From Skeletonema tropicum (taxonomy: Eukaryota > Bacillariophyta > Thalassiosirophyceae > Thalassiosirales > Thalassiosiraceae), in assembly GCA_037178625.1 (NCBI GenBank), contig CM074132.1:3410001-3474000 (forward strand): a DNA stretch of 64,000 bases. The letters run 5' to 3'. The position numbers and the translations under genes were made by a program. Under the pieces are notes generated by a model. The model worked only from the letters and a program-made list of their open reading frames with translations. It made no database searches and was not told the origin of the DNA. This document shows, one piece after another, positions 18,865-29,200 of the stretch (position 1 is the first letter of the stretch; the number at the start of each line of letters is the position of its first letter).

Positions 18865-21800
18865 ATGTTGTTTCGTTCCTACTGCACCGCTGCCCTCGCA
18901 GCAATGGCAGCCATCTCTCCTTTGGCTGTCGTCACCGCCCAATCTTCGCCCTCCGTCCGAGGCGCCGCCACCAATGAAGATGTTGACCAGCACCATCGTG
19001 TCCTCGAAGGAGTCACCGGTAGATACCTCGTACAATTGACCGAGTACACAGAAGACTCCTTCGGGCTCGCTGATGATCCCTATGCTGGCGTTGACCGTCG
19101 ACTTCGTGAGCTTCAGGGCAAACGCGGCCCTCCAAGTGGGGCTGGTCCCAAGCAAAATCCCGCTTTCGAGTTGCCCAATGGAGAAATCCTTACTATCGAG
19201 GGATTGAACTCCGATGACGAGGGGCGTTTCGCATCGGGTGATGCTGTCGAGCTTCCTCCCGGAGCCACCATGAGCGGGCAAACGATCAACGTCCAAGGCA
19301 AGCCACTTGGAAGGCCCGTCAATGCAGGCAACCGTCCAGACCGCCGACTTGCCACTCTCACCGGAGACAAGACCGTCGTCGGTGTAAGGGTCGTTACTTC
19401 TTGTAATGACTCAACTACTAGCAACGCAGCTGATCTTCAACAATATATCTTTGACGATGCAGTCAATCTCGCCAAGCAATACAAGGCTTGCTCTCATGAT
19501 AAACTCAACATTATCAAGCCTCCCAACAGATCTTCCGGCAATGCCGCTGTTGCATCAGATATTGTCAATGGAATCGTAACCGTCAACATTAATCGTTGTG
19601 TTACAGCTGACGCTGACGATGGTGTTATGAGGAATGAGATTACCAGCGCTATCAACACTGCGTTTGGTGTGTCTGCTCCCACACAGATTGCTGATCACTT
19701 TATGTGTAAGTATTATTTTTCATTATCATCTTTTTTTGTCGAAATATCATTCATTTTACATGTTTTACTCACTATCTCTTTTTCATCTTTTACTTTTTAG
19801 ACTGCTTACCTAACAACACCTTTGGAGGGATCGCTTATGCCTACATGAATTCTTGGATGTCAGTGTACAAAGATAGTTGGTGCAACTACGTTTCTGCGCA
19901 GCTCCATGAGGTTGGACACAATCTCAACTTTGGCCATGCTAGCGAAGGTTCGCAGGAATATGGTGACCAATCCGGGATGATGGGATACAGTTATTCCCAG
20001 AATGATAGTCCCGTCATGTGTTTCAATGCAGGTAAGTTGACCACTGTTTCAATACGTGTGAATTAAATGATAGATGTACACTCGCACATATTTACTAATA
20101 CATCGCCTTTTCTTCCTTTTGCGCAGCTAAAACATGGCAGTCTGGTTGGTTTGCCGACAAGTCTCTCACAATTGATCCCAATAATGATGCAGGTACATGC
20201 TTCAGTGGGCTTCTCTATGGCCAAGACTCCTACGTTTCATCTCCAGCGGATGCCACGGTCTTGATCCAGCTTCAGTCAACTAGTGGCCAAAACTACCACA
20301 TTGGATTCAATGGCAAACAGGGTTCCAATTCAGGCACTGTTGAACATGGCAACAGGGTCCTCATTACTACTCAAGCCGCTACGGGAGCATCCATGAAAAT
20401 TGCGAATTTGGGAGCCGGTCAATCTTATACAATTGCGAATTATGATGGCTCTGGGAGAGATGTCGTTGTTTCGGTGACCTCTATCTCTGGATCCGATCAT
20501 GCTGTAATTGACATTCAGTGTGGACCTGCCCTTTGTTCCTCGAATGATCAATGTGATGACAACAATGCGGTAAGTTGACTTTCAATTCATATTTATATCC
20601 CATATTTGCCTCACATACAAATCATATCTCATAAATGTTGTCGCTCTTTCTTGCCTTTGCTTTTTAGTGTACCACAAACGTCTGTGATGGGGCATGCAAC
20701 TTCCTTCCCATTGCGAACTGCTGCGGCAATGGTATTTGCGAACCGGGAGCGGGAGAGGATTTTAACTATTGTTTCGATGATTGCGCTGATGGCCCCTTTG
20801 ACCTTTCTGCAACATTGTGCAGCTCTTGCTACATTCAAGATGGGAATATGTTTGAAGTCAAGGCTAAAGACAAGGCGCTTGCCATTACTACATTGGCAAC
20901 GAGAACTTATGCTTTAAGCGGCGCTAGTGGAACCTTTGGTGTGGAGGTGTGGACAAAGCAAGGAACTATGGTTGGGTTTGAAACTTCTATGGCCTCGTGG
21001 ACCAAGATTGCGGATGTTGAATTTACTTCAGGCTCTTGGGCAATGCTCCAATTTCCTGACTTCGCTGCGCCAGTTCAGATTGCTGCTGGAGCAACCCAGT
21101 CTTTCTACGTGACGCACAAAAATGGTGGCAAGGCACTTTGGACTGGAGGCTCTCCTACCAGGAACACTCTTGCCAACGAGGATGACAGTTTGCAACTCTT
21201 CCATGGATACTACAATGCGTATCTCTTTGGTGGAAGAGGTGCTGGAACATGGAATGGTGTTTTGACTTACATGAAGGACAATGGAGTTGTTGCAACTTTG
21301 GCTCCGACTACAGCCGCTCCAGTCAATCCTCCCACTCCCCCGCCTTCGATGCCTCCGACTCCTCCGCCCACAAACGCTCCGGTAAATCCCCCCACTCCCC
21401 CGCCTTCCAACGCTCCGACTCCTCCGCCCACAAACGCTCCGGTAAATCCTCCTACACCCCCGCCTACCCCCGTCCCATCAAATCCTCCTACACCTCCTCC
21501 TTCCAACGCTCCGACTCCCCCGCCCACAAACGCTCCGGTAAATCCTCCTACACCCCCTCCTACCAACGCTCCAGTTAATCCCACTTCACCTCCCACTCCA
21601 GCTCCGACCAATCCGGCTGTTGAAAAGTATGTCTGTGCCAAGAACAACCCCGCTGAGTCAACTATTTGCATTGACGGTTCACTCCCAAGCGGTGAGTGTT
21701 CCACTCCGGGTCTTAACAACAGTTGTGGAAAGGGGGGAAAAACTTGCTGGTGGGCATCATGCTCAGGTGGAGGAGGACCTACTCCCACGCCTCCACCTAC

Positions 21801-21909
21801 CAACTCACCACCTACTGGAGGATGTCCTGTTTGTGCACACACCGGTGAACCTTGCTGTGGAACTTGCGTCAGTGGTGGAAAGCCTTCCAACCGAGGATGC
21901 TTCCTTTAA
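18865..21909 (+). CDS. Secreted M11 (gametolysin-like) zinc metalloprotease, four exons
   Basis: Exons 18865-19705, 19801-20031, 20127-20569 and 20668-21909 join in frame to 918 aa. The introns are 95, 95 and 98 bp with GTAAGT donors and pyrimidine-rich AG acceptors, and the splices restore Tyr281 and Ala358. Residues 1-25 are a signal peptide, followed by a propeptide-like region to about 165. The catalytic domain is about 170-430: zinc motif HEVGHNLNFGH at 316-326 (His316, His320, His326 as ligands, Glu317 catalytic) and a Met-turn SGMMGY at 338-343. A Cys-rich segment follows (about 495-560), then a beta-type domain (to about 715), a Pro-rich NPPTPPPTNAPV repeat tail (717-823) and a Cys-rich end (825-918). 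M11 enzymes digest extracellular matrix glycoproteins, classically the algal cell wall during gamete release. A role at the cell surface or in sexual or vegetative wall remodelling is likely. Confidence 0.9.
21301..21620 (+). repeat. Pro-rich tandem repeat in the M11 protease tail
   Basis: Degenerate units of 12-24 residues of the type PVNPPTPPPxNAPTPPPTNA are repeated about seven times. They resemble hydroxyproline-rich wall glycoprotein linkers and suggest a stiff, possibly glycosylated spacer between the catalytic part and the terminal Cys-rich domain. The antisense strand is open as a Gly/Val-rich frame only because of this composition. Confidence 0.85.
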
Positions 21910-22259
21910 TTTGAATGAGCTTTGTGTCAGCTTGATGTGGTCAAGTATACAACACGAACGGTTTCAAATTAGAAAACTTAGGGAGAACACCACTTGCTTT
22001 TGATTTGATAGATGCATAGCTAAATGACAACTAATAGAGATCTAGTTGACATAAATAAATTGTGGTCGATGTTCCCGTGTCACATTTTGTCAAAATCCGC
22101 TGTGATAACCTACCTAAAGTTTTTTCATTTCAAGGTAATATCAAAGCATCATCTTCATAATACTTCATATAATCATGCCACCATAGTGAAAATCTGAAAG
22201 GGATAAAACCATATCTTTTCAGATTTGTTGCTCTTCAGGATATATGGCAGTTTCATGCT
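21910..22259. other. 3' flank of the M11 gene
   Basis: A/T-rich sequence with AATAAA-like words near 22050. No gene or repeat was identified before the palindromic element begins. Confidence 0.5.
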
Positions 22260-22981
22260 GGAACCGACAATCTGAGTGTCGCGGACCCACCTTTTTTGAG
22301 TCGTGGTAAAAAAATTTGTACGGCGTTCGTCGTGCTTTGAGATTGATCTCTCGTGACTGAATTTTTTAAAAGGTCATCAAAAAGTGGGGCCAACTTACTA
22401 GTACCTTTATTACGGCGAACAACTAGCGTACCTAATAAGCCCAGACAGTCTCCGTTCCCGCCACCAAAACCTGGCCCGGGCCCATTTTTTATAGACCTCC
22501 CTCCACCATGGCAGCCGCCTAACTAACCCGTAACATTTATTTCTACTATAACAGAGATATATGCTAAACCAGTGATGAAGAACTTTAGAGTATGTTCAGT
22601 AGATTATATAGTATCCAAGAATCGTAGTAATATCTTATTTTCTCGCCGAGATATGCATTTTGGAGTTTACTATGGGCATGCCTGCCAAATTTGTCCATCA
22701 ATAAAGTTAGACAAGCTCATAGTAAACCCCAAAATGCATATCTCGGCGAGAAAATAAGATATTACTACGATTCTTGGATACCATATGCTCTCCTAAACAT
22801 ACTCTACAGGTTAGTATCAATGGTTAAGTATATATCTTCTTCATAGTAAAAGTTATTGGAAATCATTTATGGGGGCTAGTCATGCGGCTGCCATGGCGGT
22901 GATCTCTAAAAAAATGGCCCGGGCCGGGTTTTTGAGGTCTGTCTGGGCTTATTTTTAACCGACACTCAGATTGTCGGTTCC
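22260..22981. mobile_element. Long palindromic MITE / foldback-like element
   Basis: Outer inverted repeats of 22 bp match perfectly (ggaaccgacaatctgag..., 22260-22281 against 22960-22981). Inside, the arms pair again (aataagcccagaca at 22433 against the complement at about 22940-22955; ggcccgggcc; ccatggcagccgc) and end in an inner hairpin whose 64-bp arms (22611-22674, 22718-22781) differ at one base around a 43-bp spacer. The left arm has about 150 extra bases (22282-22432) not found on the right. No protein is encoded. I could not see a convincing target duplication. Confidence 0.75.
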
Positions 22982-23447
22982 TCCCCCGAAGTTACGACAA
23001 CGTCAGCATCTTGAGAAAACCTGATATGTATGTAGTAGGTCGTTAGGTTATTTTCCTTCAGGTTTGCATTGCATCCAACAACAAGTACATAAGAGCCGCG
23101 TCCAACAAGCAACAACATGGATACTTACTGTTTCATGCTTTCTTATCTTATTTCACACTCATTTCCGGGTGGGCTAGCGGACCAGCAAGCCGAGCTGGTC
23201 TGGTCTAGTACAAGTCAACAAGCAATACTGAAATGGAAGTGCCTGATACTGCTGTATTGGAGTGCTAGCTTGACATTCTCGCAATATGAGGACTGACTAC
23301 TGCGACATATTTTCTACTAGTCCTCTACGTCATAATTGTTGCAGTAGCAGTAGTTCTGTCCATCGCTTCGTCTTGATTTCGGCATTCGGCATCGCGTATG
23401 ATGTTGAAAGAATACAAAACATTGCAGTTTCCACTTCTCTTAAGCAT
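22982..23447. other. Spacer between the MITE-like element and the PGGT1B-derived region
   Basis: No coding sequence is supported. Near 23425-23450 the words cttctcttaagcattga echo 23570-23590, hinting at a small duplication at the edge of the array region. Confidence 0.4.
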
Positions 23448-23680
23448 TGATATGTATTTTTGGCTTTGAAACTACAACCAATCGATAGAGCGCAATGAGA
23501 GCTTTCCAAATCACTACTCATCGCCTTCTTACGACCATTACAAGTCGAGATGGAAAGGGAAACGTTGTTCACACTTCTCTTGAGCATTGAATGCAGCAAA
23601 CTTAATCATTATACTTCTACTACAGCGAATGATTACCACTCACTTGAGCGATACAATTCTTTCTCTCTCCACACTTACTT
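23448..23680. other. 3' flank of the PGGT1B-like gene, reused in every array unit
   Basis: This is the sequence just beyond the minus-strand stop of the founder copy. Positions 23448-23607 (ttggctttgaaactacaacc...aacttaatcatt) recur almost unchanged in each array A unit (first at about 26750-26907) and, with more differences, in each array B unit (about 38096-38250). It marks one end of the amplified segment. Confidence 0.8.
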
Positions 23681-24136
23681 CTACCTCGTGCTCATGCGTT
23701 TGGCACACATTCCCAACGCACAGTCCAGTTTAGAAAGTTTGCCAATTGATTCTCGAACTTGACTCCTCATTTCACTCTCATACACAACATCCTCACCATC
23801 ACCCTCCTCCTCCTCATCATCATCATCACAACATCCATCCTCCGTACTCAACGTCAACCACGCCATGGAATAAAATGAATGAAGCAAATCCGGCATGGCA
23901 CCCACAACCTTCCCAAATCCTCCATACGGGCTTTGACACGTGAGTACATATTCTCGTTCTCGTAATGCCCACCCATCAATCAAATGTGACGATGATAATA
24001 AATGTAATGTCCCGCCAATCCAATAACTGTAGCATGTATCTTCTTTTTTGTTCGGTCGGCCTACCATTCCTGCTGGTTGTTCATCATCTCCTTCCACATA
24101 TCCATTTATTGTTGTTGTTGTTGTTGGTAGTATCAA
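23681..24136 (-). pseudogene. PGGT1B: PGGT1B-like gene, C-terminal part (founder locus)
   Basis: The minus-strand translation is typical of the beta subunit of protein geranylgeranyltransferase type I, which attaches C20 prenyl groups to CaaX-Leu proteins such as Rho-type GTPases. It reads GMVGRPNKKEDTCYSYWIGGTLHLL, then YVLTCQSPYGGFGKVVGAMPDLLHSFYSMAWLTL and an acidic loop, ending KRMSTR-stop. The zinc ligands expected in the family are visible: Asp and Cys in EDTC, and His in LLHSFY. Relative to array B it has a 6-bp duplication (LREREYV versus LREYV). Directly upstream (24137) the reading runs into a stray copy of the gene's own N-terminus and 5' flank instead of the middle exon, so this locus is rearranged and probably not functional. 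The open frame has no ATG start. Confidence 0.85.
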
Positions 24137-24746
24137 TATCAGTAGCTCTTCGCTCGATCGCTCAGCGGTATGTTATTTGAGACGGGCATCTTGATTTGAG
24201 AATCCGGCATTCACTTTTCACCAACCAACCAACATCAACCTTGCTTGCAGCAGCTCATACTCACAATGACACTAACGGTCGTATCTTGCCTACTACACGG
24301 CCAATGAGGGCGATAAGTGGCGTTTTGGAAAGCTGTTGAGCAGGTCTATCGATTGGTCGTATAATCAGATTGATTGGACCACTTTGTTTGAATCGAATCG
24401 GTCAAAAACGGGTCTAGAAAGTCGCCGACAGCTTGAAATCCAGCTCCGCAGTCCGCAGCCAGAATTTGAAGACAGAGGTCAAATGGAAAATAATGAAATC
24501 GAACAATATGACCACCGTTAGAAAGCTCTTTTCAAGCTGCATCGATTGGTACTATTATTATTCTCAAAATAACAATCACTGCTCGGGCAAGCCCTCGCAA
24601 AAGAACGACCGTAGATGCAGGTGATAACAACATGACAATTGGCACGTCTAAAATCCAAAAAAGCGACCACTTTAATGCTGTAAGATCCAAAGACACCAAA
24701 GACAATAAACACTGCTCGGCCGGGGGCCCTCGCAAATACACTACTC
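24137..24746 (-). repeat. Misplaced copy of the PGGT1B N-terminus plus 5' flank, inside the gene
   Basis: Positions 24137-24211 encode, on minus, the same MPDSQIKMPVSNNIPLSDRAKS start that occurs at 25501 and in each array unit. The rest (24212-24746) matches the sequence beyond that start at 25501-26060 (gacactaacggtcgtatc, gaaagctgttgagcagg, gctcgggcaa). A second 5' end has thus been joined to the C-terminal fragment. Diatom introns of about 100 bp, together with this duplicated content, argue against reading it as an intron. Confidence 0.75.
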
Positions 24747-25388
24747 TTAATGGGGCGCCGTCGTCGACAATGGCATCTCCTCTCTTGACATGACATCGTC
24801 CAACACTCCTAGTAGACACAATGAGGCAATTCCACAGAATGTGGATCCACCGTGTCCTTCTCGACCGGGTGTTAGTCCGAGTGCCCCCTCGTAGGATTTA
24901 CAGGAGAGGATGTAGTTTGTTGCTGATTCAATGTCAATGTTGATGTAGTCCTTCTTGTCGTCATCATCATCAAGTGATGTAAGAATGTACCAAACAGCAA
25001 TAGCAGCATACATGAACCTCAAATCACAATCATCCTCTGCTTCCACATCATCCGCCTTATCATACTTGGTCGACGTAGGTGATAGAGCGACAAAACTTCC
25101 ATTTGGCTTTTGCAATCCCGACAAGGTGGATAATATGGCATGTTTGTCAATGCGGGAGAGATCATCGCCGAGTGATTGGAGGGTGCAGAGTGCTACGTAG
25201 GTCATGGCGATGTGAGAATGATCGTATGGATGTCGTTCAGGTTCAGATGATGATGATGTTGATGATGATTGGTCGCTTTCGCTTTCGCTTTCGTCATAGC
25301 CATTGCCATTGCTGTTGATTGGTCCGAGATAAGTGCCCCCCTTGAATCCGCCGCCGACACAGAGGAGGATTCTCCACCACCACCACTC
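24747..25388 (-). pseudogene. PGGT1B: PGGT1B-like gene, N-terminal/middle part (founder locus)
   Basis: The open frame on minus reads CVGGGFKGGTYLGPINS, an Asp/Glu/Ser spacer, HPYDHSHIAMTYVALCTLQSLGDDLSRIDKHAI, GLQKPNGSFVAL, EDDCDLRFMYAAIAVWYIL and CKSYEGALGLTPGREGHGGSTFCGIASLCLLGVLDDVMSREEMPL, then a stop at 24747. This is the alpha-alpha barrel of a prenyltransferase beta subunit, including the GGSTFCGIASL motif. It would join the C-terminal fragment at 23681-24136, but 610 bp of duplicated 5' sequence separates them. At the other end the frame is closed by a stop at 25389-25391, where the array B version continues into an EEIVEWIYGLETVP segment missing here. Confidence 0.85.
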
Positions 25389-25411
25389 TCATTAGATCCT
25401 ATCCATCGAGG

Positions 25412-25501
25412 GCCGAAGCGGATGAATAGATCTGAGCTCTTCGCTCGATTGCTCAGCGGTATGTTATTTGAGACGGGCATCTTGATTTGAGAATCCGGCA
25501 T
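25412..25501 (-). pseudogene. PGGT1B: PGGT1B-like N-terminal stub (unit 1 of array A)
   Basis: ATG 25499-25501 begins MPDSQIKMPVSNNIPLSNRAKSSDLFIRFG. The same start is found in array B (with variants), where it leads into the EEIVEWIYGLE segment, so this is the true N-terminus of the family. Here about 45 unrelated bases (25366-25411) follow instead, and the frame no longer leads into GGFKGGTYLG. The stub recurs in each array A unit (for example 27034-27123, 28658-28747). Confidence 0.7.
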
Positions 25502-26172
25502 TCACTTTTCACCAACCAACCAACATCAACCTTGCAGCAGCTCATATATATACTCACAATGACACTAACGGTCGTATCTTGCCTACTACACGGCCAATGA
25601 GGGCGATAAGTGGCGTTTTGGAAAGCTGTTGAGCAGGTCTATCGATTGGTCGTATAATCAGATTGATTGGACCACTTTGTTTGAATCGAATCGGTCAAAA
25701 ACGGGTCTAGAAAGTCGCCGACAGCCGACAGCTTGAAATCCAGCTCTGCAGCCAGAATTTCCAAAGCAGAGGTCAAAATCAAAATATTGAAATATGACAA
25801 TATGACCACCGTTAGAAAGCTCTCTTCAAGCTCTATCGATATATACCATTATTGCTATCGAAATAACAATCACTGCTCGGGCAAAGCCCTCGCGAAAAAG
25901 AGACCATTTGAAGAAGATAAGATCCATTCTTTGTTGGTACCTTACACGTGAGATCCAAAAAAGCGACCACTTGGAGGCGGCGAATAACATTAGCTTTACT
26001 ACTCGCGCATCCAATAAATAAGCGGTGCTCGGGCAAATGCCCTCGCGAAACACACTTCCTTTCAATTGGGCGTTATCATTAACTGGCCTTGACTCCGCTC
26101 GGCATAAAATGACAATCAACCATCCTTCCATTCCACCGCCGCCATTTTGGTATCGTACTTATACTACTTATT

Positions 26173-26244
26173 CATCATTGTTGTTGTGGAGGAGGAGTAG
26201 TGTAGTGGTGGCGGTGGAAGATATACTACTCCTCCACAATGATG
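26173..26244. other. Hairpin in each array A unit
   Basis: catcattgttgttgtggag...gagtagt (26173-26201) pairs with actactcctccacaatgatg (26225-26244). Neighbouring ccaccgccgcc and ggtggcggtgg words can pair as well. The structure recurs every 1.62 kb (next at about 27797-27868) and could stall replication or form cruciforms. Confidence 0.75.
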
Positions 26245-29200
26245 ATACACAATGCAACAACTAACACTCCTCCACCACCGCAACAACCAACACTCATTAT
26301 CTCACTCCACCACTCCTGGGGGAGTGAGCCGGAGGCGAAGTAGAGTTTGGATGATTGTGTTGTGTCGCCACTTGCACGTTGCACGTCGAGCGAAGCGATG
26401 ATGTGAAAGGCGAGTGAGCCGCAAGGCGAAGGAGCTGATGAGCGATGATATCATATATCATTGACACAGCGGTGGTGGAGTGATTAGGGGCAAGTACAAT
26501 GTTACAGTCGAGCGAAGCGAGACAAAGCGAGACATTGGAACAGGAATGATACAACAAATAAAGAATCGAGTGAGCCGTCAGGCGAGGGAGCTGTAATTAA
26601 TTACGTTAATGGTGATAATGGTGGAAATGATGGCGGTGGTGGAAGTCATTCTGTTCATTTTGTTCAAATCCACATTTTTCAAGCCGATTCGGGTCGTCAA
26701 ATTCGGATTCTAGGGGTCGCTTTAGTTGAGTACACTGACAAAAGATTGATATTTATTTGGCTTTGAAACTACAACCAATCGATAGAGCGCAATGAGAGCT
26801 TTCCAAATCACTACTCATCGCCTTCTTACGACCATTACAAGTCCAGATGGAAAGGGAAACGTTGTTCACACTTCTCTTGAGCATTGAATGCAGCAAACTT
26901 AATCATTCGCTTTCGTCATAGCCATTGCCATTGCTGTTGATTGGTCCGAGATAAGTGCCCCCCTTGAATCCGCCGCCGACACAGAGGAGGATTCTCCACC
27001 ACCACCACTCTCATTAGATCCTATCCATCGAGGGCCGAAGCGGATGAATAGATCTGAGCTCTTCGCTCGATTGCTCAGCGGTATGTTATTTGAGACGGGC
27101 ATCTTGATTTGAGAATCCGGCATTCACTTTTCACCAACCAACCAACATCAACCTTGCAGCAGCTCATATATATATACTCACAATGACACTAACGGTCGTA
27201 TCTTGCCTACTACACGGCCAATGAGGGCGATAAGTGGCGTTTTGGAAAGCTGTTGAGCAGGTCTATCGATTGGTCGTATAATCAGATTGATTGGACCACT
27301 TTGTTTGAATCGAATCGGTCAAAAACGGGTCTAGAAAGTCGCCGACAGCCGACAGCTTGAAATCCAGCTCTGCAGCCAGAATTTCCAAAGCAGAGGTCAA
27401 AATCAAAATATTGAAATATGACAATATGACCACCGTTAGAAAGCTCTCTTCAAGCTCTATCGATATATACCATTATTGCTATCGAAATAACAATCACTGC
27501 TCGGGCAAAGCCCTCGCGAAAAAGAGACCATTTGAAGAAGATAAGATCCATTCTTTGTTGGTACCTTACACGTGAGATCCAAAAAAGCGACCACTTGGAG
27601 GCGGCGAATAACATTAGCTTTACTACTCGCGCATCCAATAAATAAGCGGTGCTCGGGCAAATGCCCTCGCGAAACACACTTCCTTTCAATTGGGCGTTAT
27701 CATTAACTGGCCTTGACTCCGCTCGGCATAAAATGACAATCAACCATCCTTCCATTCCACCGCCGCCATTTTGGTATCGTACTTATACTACTTATTCATC
27801 ATTGTTGTTGTGGAGGAGGAGTAGTGTAGTGGTGGCGGTGGAAGATATACTACTCCTCCACAATGATGATACACAATGCAACAACTAACACTCCTCCACC
27901 ACCGCAACAACCAACACTCATTATCTCACTCCACCACTCCTGGGGGAGTGAGCCGGAGGCGAAGTAGAGTTTGGATGATTGTGTTGTGTCGCCACTTGCA
28001 CGTTGCACGTCGAGCGAAGCGATGATGTGAAAGGCGAGTGAGCCGCAAGGCGAAGGAGCTGATGAGCGATGATATCATATATCATTGACACAGCGGTGGT
28101 GGAGTGATTAGGGGCAAGTACAATGTTACAGTCGAGCGAAGCGAGACAAAGCGAGACATTGGAACAGGAATGATACAACAAATAAAGAATCGAGTGAGCC
28201 GTCAGGCGAGGGAGCTGTAATTAATTACGTTAATGGTGATAATGGTGGAAATGATGGCGGTGGTGGAAGTCATTCTGTTCATTTTGTTCAAATCCACATT
28301 TTTCAAGCCGATTCGGGTCGTCAAATTCGGATTCTAGGGGTCGCTTTAGTTGAGTACACTGACAAAAGATTGATATTTATTTGGCTTTGAAACTACAACC
28401 AATCGATAGAGCGCAATGAGAGCTTTCCAAATCACTACTCATCGCCTTCTTACGACCATTACAAGTCCAGATGGAAAGGGAAACGTTGTTCACACTTCTC
28501 TTGAGCATTGAATGCAGCAAACTTAATCATTCGCTTTCGTCATAGCCATTGCCATTGCTGTTGATTGGTCCGAGATAAGTGCCCCCCTTGAATCCGCCGC
28601 CGACACAGAGGAGGATTCTCCACCACCACCACTCTCATTAGATCCTATCCATCGAGGGCCGAAGCGGATGAATAGATCTGAGCTCTTCGCTCGATTGCTC
28701 AGCGGTATGTTATTTGAGACGGGCATCTTGATTTGAGAATCCGGCATTCACTTTTCACCAACCAACCAACATCAACCTTGCAGCAGCTCATATATATACT
28801 CACAATGACACTAACGGTCGTATCTTGCCTACTACACGGCCAATGAGGGCGATAAGTGGCGTTTTGGAAAGCTGTTGAGCAGGTCTATCGATTGGTCGTA
28901 TAATCAGATTGATTGGACCACTTTGTTTGAATCGAATCGGTCAAAAACGGGTCTAGAAAGTCGCCGACAGCCGACAGCTTGAAATCCAGCTCTGCAGCCA
29001 GAATTTCCAAAGCAGAGGTCAAAATCAAAATATTGAAATATGACAATATGACCACCGTTAGAAAGCTCTCTTCAAGCTCTATCGATATATACCATTATTG
29101 CTATCGAAATAACAATCACTGCTCGGGCAAAGCCCTCGCGAAAAAGAGACCATTTGAAGAAGATAAGATCCATTCTTTGTTGGTACCTTACACGTGAGAT

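Noticed and set aside
18847..19296. 149-codon minus frame and other minus frames over the M11 exons
   Set aside because: They are antisense shadows of a well-supported coding exon.
21267..21890. 207-codon Gly/Val-rich frame on minus
   Set aside because: It is the antisense of the Pro-rich and Cys-rich tail of the M11 protease; its composition mirrors the repeat.
24137..24746. Reading this segment as a normal intron of the PGGT1B-like gene
   Set aside because: It is six times longer than the introns seen here and contains a second copy of the gene's N-terminus and 5' flank, which fits a rearrangement better. Transcript data could overturn this.
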